Source of the DNA: Hahella sp. KA22
GTDB lineage: Bacteria > Pseudomonadota > Gammaproteobacteria > Pseudomonadales > Oleiphilaceae
NCBI RefSeq assembly: GCF_004135205.1
Contig: NZ_CP035490.1
Span: forward strand, 2,683,501-2,747,500
Direction: 5' to 3'
Length of the DNA: 64,000 nt
Part shown: positions 9,901 through 19,556 of the stretch, piece after piece
Numbering within the stretch: the first letter of the stretch is position 1
How the letters are laid out: the number at the start of each line of letters is the position of its first letter
Program-made: the position numbers and the translations under genes
Notes under the pieces: generated by a model
The model's database searches: none
What the model was told of the DNA's origin: nothing
Seen by the model: only the letters and a program-made list of their open reading frames with translations

Positions 9901-11631
9901 TCAGGTGGAGGGATTATTAATTAATTGCAAGGCGTCGCTGAGGGTTGGAGCGAAGCCCAGAGCGCCCTCGATCGGTCTGACGTTGGCTTTGGCAAGAGTG
10001 CGCAAAGGTTGAAACTGCAAGTCCGCCAGAATGAGCTGGCCCCCTCGTTTTTGGCGCGACTGGAGGAACTTGTTGAAGGCGGAAAGCCCTCCGGCGTCCA
10101 GCAGGGATACCGCGTCCATGTACAGAATCAGCCCCTGTTTCGTTTCCGTGAGCATGTCCAGTTCGGAAAACACCCTGTCAGCCGCAGCGAAAAATAAGGG
10201 GCCGTTGATCTTGTACACCGCCCAATTGTCCGGCAGCGGCGTGGAGATCAGCTTGGGGTGGCTGGAAATATCGGAGACCTTGGTCATCATGGATATATCG
10301 CGCATGAACAGCAACGCCGCCATGACGATACCGGCGGAGATCGCCAACACCATATCGAACAGCACGGTGAGCGTGAGGCAGGTCATCAATACCAGAATAT
10401 CGCCGGTAGGGGCTTTCTTGATCAGCGCGACGACTTTATGCGCTTCGCTCATGTTCCACGCCACCATTAATAACAGCGCCGCCATGGAGGCCATCGGCAG
10501 ATAGGCGAGCAGGGGGCCCAGGGCGATCAGGCCGGCCAGGACCACGGCTGCGTGCACCATGCCGGAGACGGGAGACTCTGCGCCGGAGCGGTAGTTGGCG
10601 GTGGAGCGCGCGATGGCGGCGGTCGCTGTGATGCCGCCGAAAAAGGGAACCACCAGATTGCCGATGCCCTGGCCGAGCAACTCGCCGTTGGCCTGATGGC
10701 GGCGTCCGGTCATGCCGTCCAGAACCACGGCGCACAGCAGCGACTCAATGGCGCCCAGCATGGCGATGGAGAACGCCGCTGGCAGAAGCCGTTCGAAGGC
10801 GCTCCAGGTCCAGGCCAGCGGCTGGCCGTCCGGGCCCGGTTGCAGCCAGGGCCAGGTGAAATCCGGAAATAAACTGGGAATGCCGTGGCCCACGCCACCG
10901 TCCGCCAGCGGGTAGGTGAAACGGGAGCCGATGGTGTCTACAGGATGGCCCGCTGCCGCCAGCGCGAGGGAAACGGCGACGCCAAGCAGAACGGCGGGAA
11001 GGTGGCCCGGGACTGGCATTTTCAGGCGCGGCCACAGTATCAGCAACGCCAGGGTAAGAGACGCCACCAGAACGTTCGCCCAGTCCAGCGTCGGGAACGC
11101 CAGCGCTAATGCATGGACTTTGCCGATATAGGTTTCCGGCATTTCGGCGAGGCTGAGTCCGAAAAAGTCTTTCACCTGCAACGTGGCGATGACGATGGCG
11201 ATGCCGGACGTGAAGCCCAGGGTGACGGGTTCCGGGATGTACTCGATCAGCCTGCCCAGGCGAGCCAAAGCCAGTCCGACCAGAATGAAGCCGGACAGCA
11301 GCGTCGCCATCAATAGGCCTGCGAGTCCAAATTCAGATGCGATGGGAAACAGGATCACCACAAACGCGGCGGTGGGACCGGATATGCTCAGGCGGGAGCC
11401 GCCGGTCAGCGCGATCAGGAACCCGGCGATCATGGCGGTATAAAGACCGTGTTGCGGCGGCACGCCACTGGCGATAGCCAGCGCCATGGCCAGAGGGATG
11501 GCGATGATGCCCACGGTCACGCCGGCGATCAGGTCCTTGCGAAAGCGATGGAGGTTATAGGGTTCTTTGATGCAGCTATCGACAAAGGCGCTAGCCAAAC
11601 GTACCGAACGCAAATGCGCGCGATGTGGCAT
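9901..11631 (-). CDS. SulP family inorganic anion transporter with STAS domain
   Basis: A protein of 576 residues, the normal length for bacterial SulP/SLC26 carriers. The N-terminal signature is present: DLIAGVTVGIIAIPLAMALA, then GVPPQHGLYTAMIAGF and GPTAAFVVIL. About 12-14 membrane helices follow, and then a cytoplasmic STAS domain over roughly residues 440-560, with LILYMDAVSLLDAGGL. It probably moves sulfate, bicarbonate or another small anion across the inner membrane; the substrate cannot be read from sequence. It stands alone, with no carbonic anhydrase or sulfate-assimilation gene nearby. Confidence 0.92.
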   Translation of the reverse strand: MPHRAHLRSVRLASAFVDSCIKEPYNLHRFRKDLIAGVTVGIIAIPLAMALAIASGVPPQHGLYTAMIAGFLIALTGGSRLSISGPTAAFVVILFPIASEFGLAGLLMATLLSGFILVGLALARLGRLIEYIPEPVTLGFTSGIAIVIATLQVKDFFGLSLAEMPETYIGKVHALALAFPTLDWANVLVASLTLALLILWPRLKMPVPGHLPAVLLGVAVSLALAAAGHPVDTIGSRFTYPLADGGVGHGIPSLFPDFTWPWLQPGPDGQPLAWTWSAFERLLPAAFSIAMLGAIESLLCAVVLDGMTGRRHQANGELLGQGIGNLVVPFFGGITATAAIARSTANYRSGAESPVSGMVHAAVVLAGLIALGPLLAYLPMASMAALLLMVAWNMSEAHKVVALIKKAPTGDILVLMTCLTLTVLFDMVLAISAGIVMAALLFMRDISMMTKVSDISSHPKLISTPLPDNWAVYKINGPLFFAAADRVFSELDMLTETKQGLILYMDAVSLLDAGGLSAFNKFLQSRQKRGGQLILADLQFQPLRTLAKANVRPIEGALGFAPTLSDALQLINNPST

Positions 11632-11794
11632 ATGGACTCCGAAGATGTGAAGTTAAGGGACTCGGCGCCAAATTGTTTCGCCGCGATGGCGGGACGCAGT
11701 CTGGCGCGCCCTTAGTTTAGCATGGCGCGAGAGTGAAATGATTATGTGGTTGATTTTAAAGGGTTTTTGTGGGTTAGAATTGCTGTTGGTGGCT

Positions 11795-12457
11795 TCAGGC
11801 GAAATCGGCAGGAACCTGGAAAGTCATGTCCTCGCCAGAATAGGGATGCTTAAAGCTCAGTGATTGCGCGTGCAGCAACAGGCGGTCGCTGGCGGCCAGC
11901 GCTTCCGGAGACGCGTAGAAACGGTCTCCCAGGATCGGGTGGCCAAGGGACAGCATGTGTACGCGCAGTTGGTGAGAGCGGCCAGTAACGGGGTATAGCT
12001 CCACCAGGGTGGCGTTATCTTCCCGCGCTAACACGCGATAGCCGGTCACCGCCGGTTTGCCGTGTTCGAAACAGACTTTTTGTTTGGGACGGTTGGGCCA
12101 GTCGCAGATCAGCGGCAGATCCACTTCGCCCTGGTCTTCCTTGATCACGCCCCAGACTTTGGCGATGTAGGTTTTGCGCACTTCGCGCTCCATGAACTGC
12201 CGTTTTAGCTCTTTTTCCGCATTGCGTCTCAGGGCCAGCACCAGCACGCCGGAGGTCGCGAGATCCAGCCGATGCACCACATGAGATAAGGGATATTTCT
12301 CCTTTACCCGGCTCCAGACGCTGTCATACAAATGCGCGCCGCGCCCGGGAGTGGTAAGAATGCCGCTGGGTTTGTTGACGACAATAATGTCCTTGTCTTC
12401 ATACAGCGTCTCCAACCAGGGTTCGGTTGGGGGAGAGTAAACGAAATCGTCTTGCAT
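11795..12457 (-). CDS. rluA: RluA-family RNA pseudouridine synthase
   Basis: A protein of about 220 residues, the length of the dual-specificity 23S rRNA/tRNA enzyme RluA. It lacks an S4 domain. The catalytic motif HVVHRLDLATSGVLVLA contains the active-site Asp. DIIVVNKPSGILTTPGRG precedes it, and VTGRSHQLRVHMLSLGHPIL is the usual C-terminal motif. The ATG at 12457 (MQDDFVYSPP) is chosen because the 28 codons before it look non-homologous. There is no strong ribosome binding site. The assignment to RluA rather than another short family member rests on length and the short N-terminus. Confidence 0.85.
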   Translation of the reverse strand: MQDDFVYSPPTEPWLETLYEDKDIIVVNKPSGILTTPGRGAHLYDSVWSRVKEKYPLSHVVHRLDLATSGVLVLALRRNAEKELKRQFMEREVRKTYIAKVWGVIKEDQGEVDLPLICDWPNRPKQKVCFEHGKPAVTGYRVLAREDNATLVELYPVTGRSHQLRVHMLSLGHPILGDRFYASPEALAASDRLLLHAQSLSFKHPYSGEDMTFQVPADFA

Positions 12458-12672
12458 AGGCGGAACGGCTGGCCAAGTGAAGTAATAAGCTCCCAGGGAC
12501 GGGAATCCGGCAGTTATAAGGCGGTTCGCAGGATAAATCAATCAAGTATTGTTATCGCCGAGCCGGCGGCCATACACTATCCGGCGCTGGTTATTGACGT
12601 TCAGCGTGTAAAGCAAACAAGAGATTCAATAAAAATAAAACTGGGACGGCAACCGTCGCGGGAGGATAGAGC

Positions 12673-13041
12673 ATGGAGCGTAGTTATCTGACGACCTTAT
12701 GTTTGTTGATTTTCCATCAGATTGACGCCGCATACTGGAAAGAGTGGGAGATGTTTCAACTTCCGGGAGGCGTACAGGGATACCTGATTTTCAATATGTT
12801 GGCGTTGCCCGCCCTGTTATACGGATATCGACAGGGGTTGCTGAAAAAACGCAATGCGCCCCTGTTTTCCTATGTCTGCGCGGGTCTCGGCATGCTCACG
12901 TTCCTGATTCACGCCGGTTTTTTCCTTACCGGATACGCGCAGTTCAAACTGCCGCTTTCCATCGCGTTGATTATCGCCTGCCTGGTCAGCGGCCTCTGGC
13001 AGCTTTTTCAGACCCGCTTATTCGAGAGACATCAGCGCTGA
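12673..13041 (+). CDS. Small four-helix membrane protein (DUF6713-like)
   Basis: A protein of 122 residues that begins MERSYLTTLCLLIFHQIDAA and contains YWKEWEMFQLPGG. Three or four membrane helices cover most of its length. The His-Gln-Ile-Asp-Ala and Trp-Lys-Glu-Trp-Glu motifs near the N-terminus match my memory of DUF6713 membrane proteins. GGAGGATAGAGC precedes the ATG. It is divergent from rluA and stands alone. Function is unknown. Confidence 0.75.
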   Translation: MERSYLTTLCLLIFHQIDAAYWKEWEMFQLPGGVQGYLIFNMLALPALLYGYRQGLLKKRNAPLFSYVCAGLGMLTFLIHAGFFLTGYAQFKLPLSIALIIACLVSGLWQLFQTRLFERHQR

Positions 13042-13120
13042 CGCCTGGGCGCCAGCCTATGGCTAGACTGGGAAAACACGTCCCGAAAAAGCCAAGTCTT
13101 GAATAACGGGCCTTGAAAAA

Positions 13121-15205
13121 CTAAGTCTTAAAGAAACTGAGCTTGTCATCCAGCGAGTCCGCCATATTCACCAACGACTCGCTGGTGGCGGCGGTTTTCT
13201 CCGCCATGGAGGCATTGCGATGGGTAATGTCCTTCAACTGCTCCAACTGAGTAAACACATCTCGAATTCGCGTGGTTTGAATCGAATTCGATTGCGACAC
13301 GCTGGAAATTCTGCCGCTGACTTCCTCAATGCCTGCTGCGATAGTCTTTAATTGCTCCGCCATCTGCGAGACCTGATCGGAGCCATTGCCCACGCCAGTC
13401 ACCGCCAGTTCGATCAAACTCTTGATGTCTTTGGCGGCGTCCGCGGAACGTTGCGCCAAGGCGCGCACTTCCGCCGCCACCACTGAAAACCCCCGGCCTT
13501 GCTCGCCGGCCCGGGCGGCTTCGACGGAAGCATTCAGCGCCAGCAGATTGGTCTGGAAAGCGATATCGTTGATAACCCCGATAATATTGTTGATCTTCTC
13601 GCTGGAAGATTTGATGGAAGACATCGCCTCCAAGGTGGTTGCGGATACGCTGAGACCAAGCTGGGCCTCTTTGGCGGCGGTTTCGGAGACATTGCGCGTG
13701 GCCTTCGCCAGCTCGAAGGTGTTGTCCAGCTCCTCACGCAGCTCCCCGATCAGACGTGTTGCGCTTTCAATCGCAGAGGCCTGTTCTTCGGTGCGACGGG
13801 ATAGATCTCTGGAGGCGCCGGAGACTTCGCCGGTGCTGGCGGTGAGATTTTTGCTGTCGGCGCGACATTGAATGGCGATCTCATGCAGAGATTTGATGGT
13901 CTGACGCAGGTGGTCCTGCAACTCGCCGAACTGCCCGGGTTGGTTATCCCGGGTCTTCAGGTCCAGCTGTCCCTGGCTTAGACGGCGGAAGCTTTCTTCC
14001 AGTCTGGCGAAGCTGGAAGCCAGTGTCTCCAGTGTGTCATTGATCGCTATCTTCAGGTGATTGAGGTCGCCGGGAAAGGTTTCTTCAATACGGTCGTCAA
14101 AAGCTCCTTCGCGCATAGCCTGCAGTCGCTCCTGTACGATGTGAATCGTGTGTTGAAACTGCTCCACGGCCTTGTTGACCAGGGTGAGTGTACGCGCAAA
14201 TTCGCCTTGGCTGCGATGGTCTTCTTCAAGTGTGGTCAGGCGGCCTGCGGCCATGGCTTCCATGACGGAGTTAATGCGGCCCATGGAACGTCCGGTGACG
14301 GCGATGGAGTGATTGATGTGCTCGCGCAATTGTTGCATATCCCCTTTGTATTCGGAGGTGATAGGGGAATTGAAGTCGCCGTCGCCGAGTTTCTTCACGG
14401 AATCCCCGGCCTCGCCGATGAATTTTTGCCATCGATCGAACAAGTGATTGGTGGCGTTGGCCACTCTGCCCAGTTCGTCCTCTCGCACGCTCTCAATACG
14501 ACGGGACAGGTCGCCGTTCTCTTTTACATCCAAAAGTACTTTTTCAATCTGAGACAAGGGCAGGGTAATGCTGCGTATGATCAACAGCGAGCAGGCGATA
14601 ACCAGTGCGATGATCGCAAAGGCGATGATCAGGCCCGCGACCAGGCTGGTTTGAAACTCCGCTTTGATATCGTTTAAATAGGCGCCGGTCCCCAATACCC
14701 ACTCCCAGGGAGCGAACCCTTTCACAAAGGAAAATTTCTCCACGGGTTTGTCGAAGCCAGGTTTAGGCCAGAAATAATCAACCACGCCTTCTCCATCCGC
14801 CTTCACTTTCTCCGCAAACGCCACGAACAGAGCCTTGCCGTTGGGATCTTTGACGCCCGTGGCGTCTTTGCCGTTCAGTTCGGGTTTGATGGGGTGCATT
14901 ACCACATGAGGGTGGTAGTCATTCACCCAGAAATAGTTGCCATTGTCGTAGCGTAGTTTGGATATGTCTTCCAGAGCCCGTGACTTTGCTTCGGATTCGG
15001 TGAGTACGCCATTTTGGAAAGACTGGTAGTGACTCTCAATGATGGAATATCCGCTCTCCACTAGATTGCGGAGTTCTTTCTTACGGGCTTCTTCCAACGT
15101 TTTGTATTGAGTGTAAAGCGCCAGGATCAGTAGGATGAGCGTGCCCGTGATGGCTATTGCGATAAGGGCGTACATTTTCTGGCGCACGGAGATCGTATTC
15201 AGCAT
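13121..15205 (-). CDS. Methyl-accepting chemotaxis protein with single Cache domain
   Basis: A protein of 694 residues. A membrane helix at about 9-30 is followed by a periplasmic sCache_2-type domain (about 35-185) with YFWVNDYHPHVVMHP and APWEWVLGTGAYLND. A second helix is at about 188-212, then a HAMP domain with ITLPLSQIEKVLL. A long linker holds further HAMP-like helices. The C-terminal signalling domain has the conserved hairpin tip NLLALNASVEAARAGEQGRG. It has no C-terminal CheR/CheB-binding pentapeptide. Cache_2 receptors usually sense small organic acids. It is divergent from a second receptor gene, and no che genes are nearby. Confidence 0.93.
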   Translation of the reverse strand: MLNTISVRQKMYALIAIAITGTLILLILALYTQYKTLEEARKKELRNLVESGYSIIESHYQSFQNGVLTESEAKSRALEDISKLRYDNGNYFWVNDYHPHVVMHPIKPELNGKDATGVKDPNGKALFVAFAEKVKADGEGVVDYFWPKPGFDKPVEKFSFVKGFAPWEWVLGTGAYLNDIKAEFQTSLVAGLIIAFAIIALVIACSLLIIRSITLPLSQIEKVLLDVKENGDLSRRIESVREDELGRVANATNHLFDRWQKFIGEAGDSVKKLGDGDFNSPITSEYKGDMQQLREHINHSIAVTGRSMGRINSVMEAMAAGRLTTLEEDHRSQGEFARTLTLVNKAVEQFQHTIHIVQERLQAMREGAFDDRIEETFPGDLNHLKIAINDTLETLASSFARLEESFRRLSQGQLDLKTRDNQPGQFGELQDHLRQTIKSLHEIAIQCRADSKNLTASTGEVSGASRDLSRRTEEQASAIESATRLIGELREELDNTFELAKATRNVSETAAKEAQLGLSVSATTLEAMSSIKSSSEKINNIIGVINDIAFQTNLLALNASVEAARAGEQGRGFSVVAAEVRALAQRSADAAKDIKSLIELAVTGVGNGSDQVSQMAEQLKTIAAGIEEVSGRISSVSQSNSIQTTRIRDVFTQLEQLKDITHRNASMAEKTAATSESLVNMADSLDDKLSFFKT

Positions 15206-15479
15206 GAGGGCGACCTTCTCGGGTTCCTTGAATGTGTTTAAAAGTCTAGGTCAACCCAGGCGCAATTCAATCGGACGCTGTGGTTGCAAACAGGTGATGG
15301 AGAGCTTGTCTTTGGCCTGGAAGTCGTCGGCAATGGCAGGATTAAGAAATTATGTAATCCATTTATCATAATCCGCTTGTATATTTATGTGGGCTCGCTT
15401 GTACTCTTGTTTATGTCCAATACGCCGCAACTTTGAAGGTTGATGTGACAGGTAATCTTCAGGAAAGCGGTCTTATCTT

Positions 15480-17486
15480 GTGCTTGTTCATAGGGGCGCT
15501 GTTTTGCCTGGTCGTCAATTTTCCATACTTTTCATCAGTAGACTGAACACCTTTGTGTTAATCGTGGTGTTGCTGGCGATGGCTGGCGTGCTGGCTTTCA
15601 GCATGTATCGGCTGTCTCTGCCTGAGCAACTGAATCTGGCCTATCAGGATACCCGCGCCACGGTGAATGAGACCCTGGCGGGACAACTCAACGGTTATCT
15701 TTCCACGGGGGAGGCGACGCTGCTGACTGCCATGGAAGACACGGTCCGCGAGCTAAATGAGGTAAAGCTGGCGCAATTCCCTCAGGATATCCAGACGGCT
15801 ATTGCCGCGCCGTTGCAGACGCTATTCGAATTCATGCGCACGGATTTGCGGGCCTCGGGGAAGCTTTCCGGCAATACCCAGCAATTACTGCAACAGAATG
15901 AGCGGGAGATATCCGATCAACTGTCACTGCTGTCCGGGTACGCCCGTAAGGGTATGGAAGACAAGCCAGAGGCGGCGGGGGAATATTTCGTCAAGATCGC
16001 CGCCGCTTATGAAAGCCTGTTGGGGCTGAGCGAGAAGCGCGAAAACTACTTCAGAACCTCTGACGCCAGCCTGTATGAGACGGTTACCAGCAGCCATCGC
16101 CAATTGGTGGATAACATTGCTGCGCTTTCTGGACTGGAGCCCCTTGGCGTGATGAGTGAGAAGGAAGAAGACGACTTTCTCAGTATGCTGACGGGCGAGA
16201 GCGGATCGGATGCAGAGCAATACGATCTGGTGGAGGACTATCGCAGTGAGCTGCAAAGTTTGTCCGGACGCTATCTGCGAGAGTTGGATAATACCCGTCA
16301 GATCATTGAGAACATCCATAACTCGCATGTGCGGGCGGAACAGCTGCTGACCGCGCTAACCTCGGCGATCAGCGACGTTCGCGCGGTTATCGACGCTCAG
16401 CGCGAACGCATTGTGCAGTCGGTGTATTGGGCCCTGGGCGTTTCTGTAGCGACAGTAATGATTCTCGCATTAGTGTTTGCTTTCATTCAGGCGCGCATCG
16501 CCCGGCGCATTCAAGCGATTACCCCGTCCCTCAGGGCGCTGGCCAATGGGGACTTCACGGATAAACAACGGATTGCTTCCAGAGTGAAGGAAATTGACAG
16601 CCTGGGCCGCTCCAGCAGTGAGTTGCGCGATTACCTGTCGCAACTGGCCCGGACCATTACAGATCAAGCCAGCAGTGTGGTGGCGGTCAGCGCGCAGATG
16701 AAGGCGTTGTCCAGCGCGTTGACGGATAAAATCGATGCGCAGAATGACCTGGCCGCCATGTGCGCTACGGAGGTCAACGAAATGAGCGCCTCCATTCGCG
16801 ACGTGGCGCAGACCACTCAGGAAGCTTCCGACTCCGCCTCCCGCGCGACGGAGACGGTGAAAGCGGGGCAGCACGCCATGACGGCGGCGATCCAGGGAAT
16901 GAATGACCTGCAGGACAGCATCGGTCATAGCAATGCCGTCATCGCACAGCTGCAGAAGGATAGCCAGGATATAGAAAAAGTATTGGCGGTCATTCAGGGC
17001 GTCGCCGAGCAGACGAATCTCTTGGCGTTAAATGCGGCGATTGAAGCCGCTCGCGCAGGCGAAATGGGGCGGGGCTTCGCTGTCGTAGCGGATGAAGTGC
17101 GCCAGTTGGCCCAGCGTACTTCCAGCTCCACCGACGAAATTCGCGGCATTATCGACAAGGTTATGCGCGGCGCTAACGCGACGGTTGAACTTATTTCCAG
17201 GCAGGGAGATATTTCCCGCGCCGCAGCGGAGAAAAACCAGTTATCCGGTCATCAGTTGCGCGAGGGCGAAACCGCCGTCGCCACGATCTATCAAATGAGC
17301 ACTGTCATCGCCTCCGCCACCGAGCAACAGTCCACCGTGGCGGACAGCGTCAACCAGCACATCCAGAAAATCTCCAGCCTCAGCGATGAAAGCCGCCGCG
17401 CCGCCGAAGAAGGCGAACGCTGCAGCGAACAACTGGTCGCCATCAGCGGGCAATTGCAGCAACTGGTGGATAAGTTGAGCCTGTAG
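15480..17486 (+). CDS. Methyl-accepting chemotaxis protein with helical sensor domain
   Basis: About 668 residues from a GTG at 15480. A TTG at 15504 with AGGGG upstream is an alternative start. One membrane helix at about 22-42 is followed by a long, all-helical periplasmic domain (about 45-310), rich in Glu, Gln and Leu and without Cache motifs. A second helix ([19 protein letters not shown]) leads to HAMP and the methyl-accepting domain, with [20 protein letters not shown]. The sensor part is unlike that of the divergent receptor at 13121-15205, so the two should respond to different signals. The ligand is unknown. Confidence 0.9.
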   Translation: MLVHRGAVLPGRQFSILFISRLNTFVLIVVLLAMAGVLAFSMYRLSLPEQLNLAYQDTRATVNETLAGQLNGYLSTGEATLLTAMEDTVRELNEVKLAQFPQDIQTAIAAPLQTLFEFMRTDLRASGKLSGNTQQLLQQNEREISDQLSLLSGYARKGMEDKPEAAGEYFVKIAAAYESLLGLSEKRENYFRTSDASLYETVTSSHRQLVDNIAALSGLEPLGVMSEKEEDDFLSMLTGESGSDAEQYDLVEDYRSELQSLSGRYLRELDNTRQIIENIHNSHVRAEQLLTALTSAISDVRAVIDAQRERIVQSVYWALGVSVATVMILALVFAFIQARIARRIQAITPSLRALANGDFTDKQRIASRVKEIDSLGRSSSELRDYLSQLARTITDQASSVVAVSAQMKALSSALTDKIDAQNDLAAMCATEVNEMSASIRDVAQTTQEASDSASRATETVKAGQHAMTAAIQGMNDLQDSIGHSNAVIAQLQKDSQDIEKVLAVIQGVAEQTNLLALNAAIEAARAGEMGRGFAVVADEVRQLAQRTSSSTDEIRGIIDKVMRGANATVELISRQGDISRAAAEKNQLSGHQLREGETAVATIYQMSTVIASATEQQSTVADSVNQHIQKISSLSDESRRAAEEGERCSEQLVAISGQLQQLVDKLSL

Positions 17487-17572
17487 CGGGTATATTGCCC
17501 GCTCTGTTGTCACAGGTTCTGAGCACAAGCCTCGTGACAGCTTAGTAAGCACTCAACTGTACGCGACAAGCA

Positions 17573-17992
17573 ATGAATCAAGACGAAATCCGCCAGCTGA
17601 TTATTCAATCCGCCGACGCCAGAGGCTTCACCGATCGCCTATTAATAAAAGAGCTGCGGTCGCAGCTGACGCCATGCGATCCTTCCGAGTTATTTAATGG
17701 TTTGTATAGCCTGTTTCTATCCGACGACAGCAATTACCAAAATCGACAAGAACTGGCTGGCAGGCTGCTGTATAAGCTATACCCCCGGTTGCACCTAGAT
17801 CTGCGGCGGGTGATAAAAGACTGCTTAGCGACCTACTACATCAGTGTGGAACAGCTGCCGCTATACCTGGTCTTGCTCTGCGGCATAGAACGCGTTGTGA
17901 TGGTCGTGAATGAACTGGCTGCAACTGAACTGACAGAAAGAGAAAGAATCAGCCTGAATGTTTTCAAATTTTGGCTGGGTATGGAGGACTGA
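17573..17992 (+). CDS. Small protein of unknown function
   Basis: A protein of 139 residues, predicted helical, that starts MNQDEIRQLIIQSADARGF. I do not recognise it. It has no signal peptide and no obvious metal or nucleotide motif. It lies 86 bases after the chemoreceptor gene on the same strand. Its stop (17990-17992) directly abuts the position where the arsJ frame would have ended before the T3S cassette inserted (17993), so the two genes were once packed tail to tail. This tight packing supports its being a real gene. Confidence 0.65.
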   Translation: MNQDEIRQLIIQSADARGFTDRLLIKELRSQLTPCDPSELFNGLYSLFLSDDSNYQNRQELAGRLLYKLYPRLHLDLRRVIKDCLATYYISVEQLPLYLVLLCGIERVVMVVNELAATELTERERISLNVFKFWLGMED

Positions 17993-18036
17993 TCACTCCG
18001 ATACGCCCGAACCCACGTTGCCCGCCTTATAGGATT

Positions 18037-18067
18037 TATGTCTCGGTAACCACAGTGATATCACCGC
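18037..18067. repeat. Left copy of 31-bp direct repeat (att-like)
   Basis: This copy is identical over 31 bp to 19607-19637. It contains the perfect palindrome GTGATATCAC. Read on the minus strand it is in frame with the arsJ coding sequence, and continues as RH-KSYKAGNVGSGVSE followed by a stop at 17993. That makes it the displaced original 3' end of arsJ. Confidence 0.9.
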
Positions 18068-18164
18068 GTCTCTCCATTTTTATCCCGCATTAGAAAAAAA
18101 CTGAAACTTAATCGTATATTTCGTCACCAAGAGAATAATACAAATTTCTAGTGGGGACATATTG

Positions 18165-18623
18165 ATGACGAATGGCTATGAGACCGTACAGAGTTTTTTA
18201 TCTGCTTTAGGTAAAAAAAGTGCAATCGAATTAAATTTGGATCGAAACGGGGTTTGTTTGTTAGAGGATGATAGAGGGTTCGTCTGGCAACTTGAAGTCT
18301 TAGGAGATGAGGTGCTGATTTCATGCGAAATGATGAAAATAAGTGACCAGGACGGCAATTCGGCTATTTCCCTTTTGGACTTTAATCTTAATCTAAATAA
18401 AACAAAAGGCGCATGGTTCTCTCGTAATGCCTCTTCTGGAATGGTTTTGCTATGTATATGTAGACCTATTATTTATCTGGATGAATATTCTTTTGAGTCA
18501 TTGTTGCTCGGTTTTATGAAGTCCAGTGCTGACATTAAAGAAGAGTTAGAGTTTCAATTAAGTAAAAAATCGGGCGCAAAGGAAAAAGAGGTGTCCCGAC
18601 CAAACTTTGCTTCTTTCGTATAA
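18165..18623 (+). CDS. CesT/Tir-family type III secretion chaperone
   Basis: About 152 acidic residues, the size of class I T3S chaperones. The pattern fits the alpha-beta-beta-beta-alpha fold: a first helix (TVQSFLSALGKK), a beta strand ELNLDRNGVCLLEDD, strands FVWQLEVLGDEVLISCEM, and a last helix EYSFESLLLGFMKSSADIKE. The motif LD-x-NGVC-x-L recurs in the second chaperone of this window, at 48281-48775. The ATG at 18165 has GGGGA about 8 bases upstream. The gene sits 42 bases before the candidate effector, the usual chaperone-effector order. It should bind the effector N-terminus and keep it secretion-competent. AT-rich codon use suggests transfer. Confidence 0.75.
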   Translation: MTNGYETVQSFLSALGKKSAIELNLDRNGVCLLEDDRGFVWQLEVLGDEVLISCEMMKISDQDGNSAISLLDFNLNLNKTKGAWFSRNASSGMVLLCICRPIIYLDEYSFESLLLGFMKSSADIKEELEFQLSKKSGAKEKEVSRPNFASFV

Positions 18624-18665
18624 GTCCATATCAATAAAATTCATTAGAATAGCCAGGAGAAGTCA

Positions 18666-19550
18666 ATGGATCCTATCGTTGGGAACGCTGCCAGTTCAAG
18701 TCATCAGGTAAACACTGCAAATCCAGCCCAAGGCGTTGTCGGTGGTCAGAGTGTTACTACTAGACAAAGTCAGGGAGGTCATAGCGCGGGAGGAGATGTC
18801 GCGTCGTTGGAGACGTCTCATGCTGAGGCTCCAACGGGGTTAAAGGCAAAACCTTCTGCTCAAGAAATTTATGATCATTTCAAAGGTGACTATAAGAGTG
18901 ATGATAGAAGTAAACCTTATGAAATTATGAAAGAAGTTACCAAAGATAAAATTAGTTTCGACACTGAAAAGCCAAGCCTTAATGGGATTCAGAATCGAGC
19001 ATATCAAGCGCTAAAAAATATGCCTATGACACTAAGGCATTATTCTACTAATCAGCAAACAAAAGGCCAAGAACCGCCATTTAAAAGCATTGCTTCAAAC
19101 TTTGAGCTGGTGCATAACGGAGTCAAAGAACTGTCGGGTGGAAGTTCTTCAAATACGAATCAAAAGGATTGGACTCATTGCGGTAACACAGCATTTACTT
19201 TCTTTCTTGTTAGTATCGACGGGCAAGTAAGCGATAAAGCAAAATTTTTGGATAACTGCACTCATTATGCTGAGATAGATCTATCGAGTGATAGTGCGAA
19301 ATCATTAGGAGAGATATGGGCTTCGAAGGATTTACTGGATGAGCGTGATCTCGGTTCAGCAGTAGCAATTAAAGGAACTCCCACTGAGTTCAAAGATTTG
19401 ATATGCCTTCATTTGGCGAAAAAAGGTGCGCTTGGAATGAATGTAGACGCTAAGAACGCTGTGGAAAAGCTTGATACAGCTGTATTTAAGGGTCTACCCG
19501 AAGTTAAAGTTCCAGGGTCTGTTCAAGTTGCCGAATGGAAAGCTAAATGA
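18666..19550 (+). CDS. Putative type III effector, possibly OspC-like ADP-ribosyltransferase fold
   Basis: A protein of 294 residues with AGGAGA six bases before the ATG. Residues 1-60 are Ser/Gly/Gln-rich, without hydrophobic helices, as expected for a T3S signal plus chaperone-binding segment. The body has RHYS (124-127), a KSIAS segment (140-144), NGVKELSGG, then WTHCGNTAFTFFLVSIDG (169-186) and NCTHYAEIDL. The order Arg-His-x-Ser, Ser-x-x-x-Leu, Phe-x-Phe-Phe, Thr-His resembles, from memory, the catalytic half of OspC/CopC effectors, which modify host proteins with NAD+. No ankyrin repeats are present. The effector assignment rests on the adjacent chaperone; the enzyme class is tentative. 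Confidence 0.6.
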   Translation: MDPIVGNAASSSHQVNTANPAQGVVGGQSVTTRQSQGGHSAGGDVASLETSHAEAPTGLKAKPSAQEIYDHFKGDYKSDDRSKPYEIMKEVTKDKISFDTEKPSLNGIQNRAYQALKNMPMTLRHYSTNQQTKGQEPPFKSIASNFELVHNGVKELSGGSSSNTNQKDWTHCGNTAFTFFLVSIDGQVSDKAKFLDNCTHYAEIDLSSDSAKSLGEIWASKDLLDERDLGSAVAIKGTPTEFKDLICLHLAKKGALGMNVDAKNAVEKLDTAVFKGLPEVKVPGSVQVAEWKAK

Positions 19551-19556
19551 TGGGCT

